From NCBI GenBank assembly GCA_031266315.1, contig JAISBG010000570.1, forward strand, positions 1 to 12,607: a DNA stretch of 12,607 bases, in the 5' to 3' direction. Positions 7,393-12,607 of the stretch are shown here, piece by piece; position 1 is the first letter of the stretch; each line of letters begins with the position of its first letter. A model generated the notes under the pieces. That model saw only the letters and a list, made by a program, of their open reading frames with translations. It did not search any database and was not told the DNA's origin. The position numbers and the translations under genes are program-made. Origin of the DNA: Planctomycetaceae bacterium. GTDB lineage: Bacteria > Planctomycetota > Planctomycetia > Pirellulales > Thermoguttaceae.

Positions 7393-8133
7393 ATGAGCAA
7401 TCGTTTTTTCCTTGATCCGGCAATCTCAACAATTGATGATAATCGTGCTGTTCTTGGCGGCGACGAAGCCCATCATTTCAGCCGTGTTATGCGAGGCGAA
7501 GTTGGAGACGAAATCATTTTGTTCGATGGTTCCGGTTTTTCTTACCGTAGTTGTGTTGAGTCGGTCAGTAAAACAACTGTTGCGGTTCGGGTTATTGAAA
7601 CATTACCGGACAATATTGAATCACCAATTCGTTTGACGGTGGCAACTGCTCTGCCGAAAGGTGATCGGCAACGTTTTTTGGCAGAGAAATTAGCGGAACT
7701 TGGAGTTGCCCGTCTTATTCCGTTACGATTAGAGCGAAGTGTTGCCCGTTCAGATGCGGCAGTTGCATTGCGGTTGCGGCGTTATGTCATTGAAGCGGCA
7801 AAACAATGTGGTCGGAATGTTCTTATGGAAATTACAAACGAAATGCCGCTCACGGAATTGAACGATTTTCTGACGAATCAAGGCGATGTTACAAAATTCC
7901 TGCTCCACCCGCTTGCGCTCGGCACTGTAGGACAAACAACACCGCAAATAATTCTCGCCAATGAATTACCGAAACAAATTATAGTTCTTATTGGACCGGA
8001 AGGAAGTTTCACTGATCAGGAAATTGAAACGGCGTTGAATTTCGGTTTCCAACCGCTTGATCTCGGTGCCAGAATTTTACGTACAGAAACCGCCTGTATT
8101 GCCGTTGCCGCAGTTTTTTTAACTTGCTCCTAA
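7393..8133 (+). CDS. rsmE: 16S rRNA (uracil1498-N3)-methyltransferase RsmE, 246 aa
   Basis: Cytoplasmic SPOUT-family methyltransferase that modifies U1498 of 16S rRNA (E. coli numbering) using S-adenosylmethionine. An N-terminal PUA-like domain (about 1-70) has the typical GGDEAHHFSRVMRGEVGDEI. The SPOUT domain (about 75-245) shows ALPKGDRQRFLAEKLAELGV, IPLRLERSVAR and EAAKQCGR. The knot and SAM-binding motifs are LIGPEGSF (199-206, Ser where many have Gly) and LGARILRTETA (224-234). Length matches the family (about 240-250). It starts 12 bases after the lepB stop with no clear Shine-Dalgarno sequence, consistent with an operon with lepB. Confidence 0.95.
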   Translation: MSNRFFLDPAISTIDDNRAVLGGDEAHHFSRVMRGEVGDEIILFDGSGFSYRSCVESVSKTTVAVRVIETLPDNIESPIRLTVATALPKGDRQRFLAEKLAELGVARLIPLRLERSVARSDAAVALRLRRYVIEAAKQCGRNVLMEITNEMPLTELNDFLTNQGDVTKFLLHPLALGTVGQTTPQIILANELPKQIIVLIGPEGSFTDQEIETALNFGFQPLDLGARILRTETACIAVAAVFLTCS

Positions 8134-8222
8134 GAAATTGTGCGCAAATAAATTATCGTTTTTGTTGCGAATTGCCGGGAGATTTTGTTTCTTTAATGAT
8201 TTTTATTGCCGATTCATGTCCG

Positions 8223-9104
8223 ATGACAAAACTTTACGCATTTGAATCTCATTTTTTTGATATTGACGGTTTTCGATACCATTATCTTGACGAACAACGT
8301 CCAAGAAATGCGGTGAACCGTGAAGTTTTGTTGATGGTTCATGGTAATCCGACGTGGTCGTTTTACTGGCGCAATCTTATTACGGTATTCCGTGACCGGT
8401 ATCGGGTGATTGCGGTGGATCATCTTGGTTGCGGTTTATCCGACATGCCGGACGAATCGCGTTATCCGTTTACTTTGGAACGCCGGATAAATGATCTTTG
8501 CCGATTGATTGAGGGGTTGGATTTACAAAAGGTTACGCTAATTGCTCATGATTGGGGCGGTGCGATTGGAATGGGAGCGGCGGTTCGGTTGCCGGACAGA
8601 TTTGACCGGTTTGTGTTGATGAACACCGCCGCATTTCGCGGGTTTCAGTGTCCGTTACGGATTCGGGCGTGTCGGATACCCGGTTTAGGGCGGTTGTTGG
8701 TTCAAGGCTTTAACGTCTTTGCTAAAGGGGCAACCAGAATGGCGATTGCCAAACGGAAAGGGTTACCGAAAGAAGTTCGCGACGGTTTGACGGCTCCTTA
8801 CAATTCTTGGGCACATCGAACGGCGTTGTATCGATTTGTGACGGATATTCCGCTTTCACCGCGTCATCCGACTTACCAAACACTTAGCGACATTGAGGAA
8901 GCGTTGCCGAAATTCCGTAACAAACCTGTTTGTTTAATTTGGGGAATGTTGGATTGGTGTTTTACGCCGGACTATCTTAAACGTTTCCTTCAATTCTATC
9001 CGGAAGCCGATGTTTACCGTCTCAACGACGCTCACCATTATCTTGTTGAGGATGCCCCTGAAGAAGTTATAAACGCATTAGACCAATTTTTGAAACGTCA
9101 TTAG
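8223..9104 (+). CDS. Alpha/beta hydrolase, haloalkane dehalogenase / OleB-like, 293 aa
   Basis: Alpha/beta-fold hydrolase of the haloalkane dehalogenase superfamily. HGNPTWSFYWR (40-50) gives the oxyanion region with Asn42. Asp110 in AHDWGGAIGMG is the nucleophile, with Trp111 next to it. Asp244 in WGMLDWCFTP is a plausible acid, and His272 in NDAHHYLVEDAPEE is the catalytic base. An aspartate rather than serine nucleophile fits dehalogenases and OleB beta-lactone decarboxylases. The segments LNTAAF-like (MNTAAF), LLVQGFNVFAKGA, APYNSWAHR and FVTDIPLSP resemble the OleB group as I recall it, so OleB-like is preferred over a true dehalogenase. No oleA, oleC or oleD gene is visible here, so the pathway is unproven. 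The start at 8223 gives MTKLYAF; an in-frame ATG at 8196 is possible. The gene lies 89 bases after rsmE on the same strand. Confidence 0.85.
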   Translation: MTKLYAFESHFFDIDGFRYHYLDEQRPRNAVNREVLLMVHGNPTWSFYWRNLITVFRDRYRVIAVDHLGCGLSDMPDESRYPFTLERRINDLCRLIEGLDLQKVTLIAHDWGGAIGMGAAVRLPDRFDRFVLMNTAAFRGFQCPLRIRACRIPGLGRLLVQGFNVFAKGATRMAIAKRKGLPKEVRDGLTAPYNSWAHRTALYRFVTDIPLSPRHPTYQTLSDIEEALPKFRNKPVCLIWGMLDWCFTPDYLKRFLQFYPEADVYRLNDAHHYLVEDAPEEVINALDQFLKRH

Positions 9105-9120
9105 ATGGAATTTCATTAAA

Positions 9121-9290
9121 GGTAGGCAATCATCAGGTGGGCGATCCGCCCGCTGGGCGGTCGCGCCGGTTGACTCGGCATTGACTCCAAAACGGAAGGC
9201 AACACAATTTGCCATGGTTAATCTAATTCACAGTCGGCGAGTACGCCGACGCGACCTTTTAGCAAAAGGTCGCCCACCTTATGATTGCCT
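9121..9290 (-). repeat. Structured intergenic repeat, copy 3 (complete, inverted core)
   Basis: Terminal inverted repeats AGGCAATCAT (9124-9133) and ATGATTGCCT (9281-9290) bound the element. The left hairpin has CCGCCC and GGGCGG around loop GCT (9146-9160). The central hairpin pairs GGCAA (9198-9202) with TTGCC (9209-9213). The right side has hairpin B, arms GTCGGCG (9233-9239) and CGCCGAC (9244-9250), then a perfect 10-base stem GCGACCTTTT/AAAAGGTCGC (9251-9273) around loop AGC. The core words (GGTTAATCTAATTC) are on the minus strand, opposite to copies 1, 2 and 4. It lies 16 bases after the hydrolase stop codon and could serve as its mRNA 3' structure. Confidence 0.85.
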
Positions 9291-9348
9291 GTGAAATAGT
9301 ACCAATTATTTGACTATTCCGGCGAGAAACACCTAATCCGGTAGAATC
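9281..9348 (+). repeat. 68-bp tail sequence, copy 2
   Basis: Gapless match to 4873-4940 with about six substitutions, in the same plus orientation although the adjoining core of copy 3 is inverted. It overlaps the terminal repeat ATGATTGCC of copy 3. From 9349 to about 9496 nothing further is recognised. Confidence 0.8.
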
Positions 9349-9570
9349 TGAAAAAATTCTTTGAGATAAAAAATAATCAAAATTGTTACTTTCGGCTAAA
9401 TTTTTCTGAGCAATTTTCCGAAAAACTAATTGTCTCTTAACTTGAGATAGTCCAATAACTCGGAAATTATCAGTCAGACCAAACTTATCAATTCTTATGT
9501 TCTCAACTGTGAAATCAGAAAAAATGAAAATATCGGTAAATTACCCAAATTACCTTTGCTTTATGTTAAA

Positions 9571-9954
9571 ATGGGAAGGGGGGGGGGCTACGGAAGATGT
9601 CCCGATAACGAGTGGTCGTGCGGAAGAACGATTACCGCAAATAATTCCGGCAATCGCCGTACCTATTGTTGTTTCAATAAATTCCACCGTCACGATAACT
9701 TCAATTATCCCGCTCCGCAATCTTTATTAGTGTATTTGTGGTTCGTTTTAACGGCAATTTTCCTGATTGCCATTCTGTTTTCCGTATTGTGTTTTGGTTC
9801 CTTTTTTGAAAAGGTTCCGGTTTCCTCTGTATTGTTATTATTCGGCGATGTTATTACGCTGTTTTCTATGTTCCCGATCAATTTTCCTGAAAGTATTTCC
9901 CGTTTGTTTCTCCTGTTCGCCTCGTTTTCGTGTTCACAATTGTGTCCGTTTTAA
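9571..9954 (+). CDS. Doubtful small membrane-protein frame or gene remnant after a poly-G tract
   Basis: From ATG 9571 the frame reads MGRGGGYGRCPDNEW and later gives hydrophobic stretches (QSLLVYLWFVLTAIFLIAILF and VSSVLLLFGDVITLF), ending at 9954, 127 codons in all. No Shine-Dalgarno sequence and no family resemblance are seen. A second start, ATG 9563 (MLKW), and an ATG at 9497 lie in another frame that stops at 9730. With one more G in the tract (11 instead of 10) the MLKW frame would run into this longer frame. This may be a phase-variable gene, a decayed gene, or a chance frame. Further frame changes near 9940 would extend it to about 10012, which favours decay. Confidence 0.25.
   Translation: MGRGGGYGRCPDNEWSCGRTITANNSGNRRTYCCFNKFHRHDNFNYPAPQSLLVYLWFVLTAIFLIAILFSVLCFGSFFEKVPVSSVLLLFGDVITLFSMFPINFPESISRLFLLFASFSCSQLCPF
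9578..9587 (+). repeat. Homopolymeric G(10) tract after ATGTTAAAATGGG
   Basis: Ten consecutive G bases follow ATGTTAAAATGGGAA (9563-9577). The same ATGTTAAAATGGG string precedes the G(11) tract in the DUF1559 gene. In the matched frame both loci read MLKW, then one to three residues, then GGGA. Confidence 0.8.
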
Positions 9955-10068
9955 CGAATGGTTTCGATTGGCGGTTGCGGGGCTTTTTTTTATTTTACAC
10001 TCAAACCGTAAATGAGTTAAAAACTTAGTGTAATATTTTAATGGAATTTTTGTTAAAAATTTTTAAAG

Positions 10069-10227
10069 GTAGGCAACCATAAGGTGGGTGACCTTTTGCT
10101 AAAAGGTCACGTCGGCGTACTCGCCGACAGTGAATTAGATTAACAACGGAAACTATGTTGCCTTCCGTTTTGGAATCAATTATCGCTCAACCGGCGCGAC
10201 CTTTTAGCAAAAGGTCGCCCACCTTAT
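10069..10227 (+). repeat. Structured intergenic repeat, copy 4
   Basis: It starts GGTAGGCAACCATAAGGTGGG. Hairpin A is a perfect 10-base stem GTGACCTTTT (10088-10097) and AAAAGGTCAC (10101-10110) around loop GCT. Hairpin B has arms GTCGGCG (10111-10117) and CGCCGAC (10122-10128) around TACT. The core reads GTGAATTAGATTAAC, then a TTGCCTTCCGTTTTGGA stretch shared with copy 3. The right stem is GCGACCTTTT/AAAAGGTCGC (10196-10218) around loop AGC, then CCACCTTAT. The outer right terminal repeat is lost after 10227. It sits upstream of the autotransporter-like gene. Confidence 0.85.
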
Positions 10228-10271
10228 ATTTTGTTGGACATTCTCTCCCCGGGAACAGACCAAGTTAATTA

Positions 10272-10308
10272 GTTAATAAATTGATTAATAAATTTATTGA
10301 TTATTAAC
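10272..10308. repeat. AT-only nested palindrome upstream of the autotransporter-like gene
   Basis: Outer arms GTTAATAA (10272-10279) and TTATTAAC (10301-10308) enclose the perfect 12-base palindrome AATAAATTTATT (10287-10298). Such DNA melts or extrudes easily and may belong to the promoter region of the gene at 10478. No clear -35/-10 pair was found between 10228 and 10463, and no gene is seen there. Confidence 0.5.
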
Positions 10309-10463
10309 CGGGCATTATTATGAGGAGAATTTTGTTTTCGTTTGTACGGACAACCTGATTCCGTCAGGCGAGTATCAAAAATATCCTTAAAACATAATGA
10401 TTTGTTCACGGAAGTGTGGCGGAAATGTATCTGCCTACGGGAACAAAAAAATTGTTTCACGTT

Positions 10464-10470
10464 AAAGGAG
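10464..10470 (+). promoter_or_regulatory. Strong ribosome binding site AAAGGAG
   Basis: AAAGGAG lies 7 bases before ATG 10478. It is the best Shine-Dalgarno match in the window and fixes the start of the autotransporter-like gene; most other genes here lack one. Confidence 0.8.
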
Positions 10471-10477
10471 AGTTAAT

Positions 10478-12607
10478 ATGAAAACAAAAAAACTCTGGAA
10501 GTACGCTGTTGCGACAGCCGTACTTTTCGCAACATTGCCGATGTGCACATTTGCACAAACAGGTGTTACTGTGTCGGAAAAGATCACCTCGCAACAACTC
10601 ACGACGATTTATGATCCCAATGATGCGGCTGCAGGCGTTGAGATTAAGATTACAGGTGTTGATGCCGGTAATGTTCTTTACAAATCCGGAAGCACTGCAC
10701 AAAATAAACCATTTGTTGCAGGTGCCGGTACAATTCAACTCAATGGAGTTGACGTAACGAAGGCAACAACTCCCACTTCTCCTTGGGGTGGACCGAGTGT
10801 TGGAGTTTTGATCAACAACAGTGCCATGACTCCGCTATCCAACAAGACAATCAACACCGGTGACATCAATATCGCTGGAGAAGTTTCCGATGGATACTTG
10901 GTTGGTTTCTTGTATCATAGCGATTATGACTATGATTATAATTCCGGGACTTACAACGACCAAGCGTTTGACGGTACGCTGACAATCGGTAACGTTAATG
11001 TTGAGAATGTTACTGATACTGAATTTACTTACACTAGTGCTTATGGTGTAGAATTCGATACGGCTATCACAGGTAAAGTAACGGTAGGGAACATTAAAGC
11101 CACTGCTGACGGTGCTTATAGTTCTGCTGATGGTTTCTCCTCCTATGGTTTGACAGACGGAGCAACTGTTACTCTCGGTAATGTTGATGTAACAGCCCAA
11201 TATGCCTACGGCGTTGATGTCGGTGATATTGGTGATAGCGATAAAACTACCACCGAAAAGTTTACTGTCGGAAATATCAATGTTACGAGTAAAGATGGAT
11301 ACGGTACTGGTGTTTATGTAGATATTCAGGAAGATGGTGTATTCGAGGCAAAGGATATTACCGTTAAAGGTACGAATGATTATGGAGTTGAAGGTGTTTC
11401 TGCTTACTCTATTGCTAAGGGTGGTACTTTCAATGTTGGCAAGGTTCAGGTTGAAGGTGATAGTTATGCCACAGGTATTGCAATTTACGATTCAGGAACA
11501 TTTACCGTAACGAATGATGTTGTCGCAAAAACCAATGCCGCTAAAGATTCCTATGTTACTGTTACAGGTATCGATACTGGGGGTTGGGGTTACGGTGGTA
11601 ACAGTAATCTCACGATTGACACGAAGGACGGTGATGTTCAAATCAGCGGTATTGCAAAAAATTCGGGTAATACCGCCCAAAGTATTAACATGAATAGCGA
11701 CAATGATACCCTTACCGTTACGGGTGCGAACAAGCACGCGAACAAAGGTCAAGCGTTTGATGTGTCGGGTGCTGAAAATGTTCGTTGGGAGACCGACGCC
11801 GAATACACTAAATCATCATTCACCACATCGGCAGATACCGTACATCAAGTTGCAACAGGTAAAAATGTTGGTACTAATGGCGGTGTTAATACTGACGGTA
11901 ACAAATACACGGTTGGCAATGCGGCGGATAACAAGAGCGCAGGTACTCTCGCTATCAGTACATTAAATGCCGGTGATGTTGTTGTGAACAATGGAATTCT
12001 TGCTATTGACGGCAGCAAAACCAGTAACATTAACTCTCTTACGATTGGTAACAATAATAAAGACGGTCAGGCTTCGGCGGCTGTTGCCCTTTACGGTAAC
12101 GTCGCGTCTGGTCAAGTTGCCGGTTTAACGATCAATAGTGGTACAGTTACTACTTTTGATAATGCGGTTAAGGATCCGACGACGAAAGCAGAAATACTTT
12201 CGTTGAGTACGATTACCGAGTACGTCAAGAAAGGGAATAATTACGTTGCGAAAAATCGGGAGAAGGCGAGTTTAGCGGACGGATTTTTGCTTCCGGCTTC
12301 GATTCACCGTTACAACACCGGTTGGGAAGCAACACGTGATCATTTGATTTCCGGCGGACAGACTTCGTGCAAACCGTGCGAATCCGTTTGTAATCCTTGC
12401 GATCCTTGTAACAAATCTGATGGTTTCTCGCTTGGTTGTAGTGCTTGGGTAAATTATGTTGGACGTTCCAATTCTTACCGCAGTTCCTATTCCAATATTG
12501 GAATTAACAACGGCGATTGGGAAATCGGAACCGACGGAATTCAGGTTGGTCTTGACCTTTACAAATCGAGCAAAGCTCAACTCGGTTTGCTGTTTGGTTA
12601 TGAAGGT
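10478..12607 (+). CDS. Secreted repeat protein with autotransporter-like beta-barrel (3' truncated by window)
   Basis: The frame is open for 710 codons to the window edge. A Sec signal peptide is clear: MKTKK, hydrophobic core to about residue 20, cleavage likely after TFA26. Residues 30-580 form a Gly/Asn/Thr/Val-rich passenger with imperfect repeats around [TF]xVGN[IV]xV followed by YGV-like words (168-174, 201-206, 231-238, 262-269, 318-325), as expected for a right-handed beta-helix. A cysteine cluster, Cys631, 634, 638, 641 and 644, forms a linker. From about 649 the pattern GFSLGCSAWVNYVGRSNSYRSS and WEIGTDGIQVGLDLYKSSKAQLGLLFGYE matches the start of a type V autotransporter barrel (alternating polar/aromatic strands, GxQVGxD, GYE). 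The protein would be exported by Sec, cut by signal peptidase I, and its passenger displayed or released at the outer membrane. Role (adhesin, surface layer or other) is not visible. Confidence 0.8.
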   Translation, partial: MKTKKLWKYAVATAVLFATLPMCTFAQTGVTVSEKITSQQLTTIYDPNDAAAGVEIKITGVDAGNVLYKSGSTAQNKPFVAGAGTIQLNGVDVTKATTPTSPWGGPSVGVLINNSAMTPLSNKTINTGDINIAGEVSDGYLVGFLYHSDYDYDYNSGTYNDQAFDGTLTIGNVNVENVTDTEFTYTSAYGVEFDTAITGKVTVGNIKATADGAYSSADGFSSYGLTDGATVTLGNVDVTAQYAYGVDVGDIGDSDKTTTEKFTVGNINVTSKDGYGTGVYVDIQEDGVFEAKDITVKGTNDYGVEGVSAYSIAKGGTFNVGKVQVEGDSYATGIAIYDSGTFTVTNDVVAKTNAAKDSYVTVTGIDTGGWGYGGNSNLTIDTKDGDVQISGIAKNSGNTAQSINMNSDNDTLTVTGANKHANKGQAFDVSGAENVRWETDAEYTKSSFTTSADTVHQVATGKNVGTNGGVNTDGNKYTVGNAADNKSAGTLAISTLNAGDVVVNNGILAIDGSKTSNINSLTIGNNNKDGQASAAVALYGNVASGQVAGLTINSGTVTTFDNAVKDPTTKAEILSLSTITEYVKKGNNYVAKNREKASLADGFLLPASIHRYNTGWEATRDHLISGGQTSCKPCESVCNPCDPCNKSDGFSLGCSAWVNYVGRSNSYRSSYSNIGINNGDWEIGTDGIQVGLDLYKSSKAQLGLLFGYEG

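Noticed and set aside
8124..8222. Longer hydrolase start overlapping the rsmE stop
   Set aside because: The extra residues resemble nothing in the family, and ATG 8223 gives the expected N-terminal length. ATG 8196 cannot be excluded.
10346..10368. Alternative small hairpins ACGGA/TCCGT and CCTGA/TCAGG upstream of the autotransporter-like gene
   Set aside because: The stems are mutually exclusive but only 5 bp each, expected by chance; no further riboswitch or attenuator features.
10835..12580. Minus-strand open frames (10835-11200, 11492-11752, 11845-12054, 12272-12580)
   Set aside because: Shadows of the repetitive autotransporter-like gene, which has a strong ribosome site, a signal peptide and a continuous frame.
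1..12607. CRISPR arrays, tRNA, rRNA or transposase genes
   Set aside because: None seen. The repeats present are dispersed hairpin elements without regular spacers, and no transposase frame is recognised.

Overview
The window most likely comes from a planctomycete (Planctomycetota) with an AT-leaning genome. The evidence is a DUF1559 pseudopilin-like protein with the planctomycete-typical N-terminal [14 protein letters not shown] segment and C-terminal DGSV motif, an oversized YidC with a PDZ-like insertion, and a roughly 610-residue signal peptidase I with large insertions. Genus and habitat cannot be read from the sequence.

Layout: positions 1-321 are non-coding with small palindromic and direct repeats. 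A DUF1559 gene (322-1569, minus) follows, with a clear sigma70-like promoter and an 11-base G tract inside its leader. yidC (1857-4478, minus) and a small unknown gene (4964-5290, minus) come next. Divergent from these is a plus-strand cluster: lepB (5548-7380), rsmE (7393-8133) and an OleB/haloalkane-dehalogenase-like alpha/beta hydrolase (8223-9104). Positions 9105-10477 are mostly non-coding. They hold two inverted copies of a structured repeat flanking a doubtful reading frame with a second poly-G tract. From 10478 to the window end runs an open, 3'-truncated gene for a secreted repeat protein that enters an autotransporter-like beta-barrel.

The common theme is the cell envelope. YidC inserts membrane proteins, LepB removes Sec signal peptides, the large terminal protein is a plausible LepB substrate, and the DUF1559 protein carries a type IV pilin-like signal that a prepilin peptidase would process.

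The most unusual content is non-coding. One family of hairpin-rich elements occurs four times (near 1763, 4665, 9121 and 10069), always between genes. Its loop is fixed (GCT/AGC), while its stems change in sequence but stay paired. One copy has its core inverted relative to flanks it shares with other copies. Separately, two loci 8 kb apart share the string ATGTTAAAATGGG followed by a G tract of 10-11 bases, which is a candidate slippage (phase-variation) site. The two features together suggest an accessory region prone to rearrangement, but this is inference.
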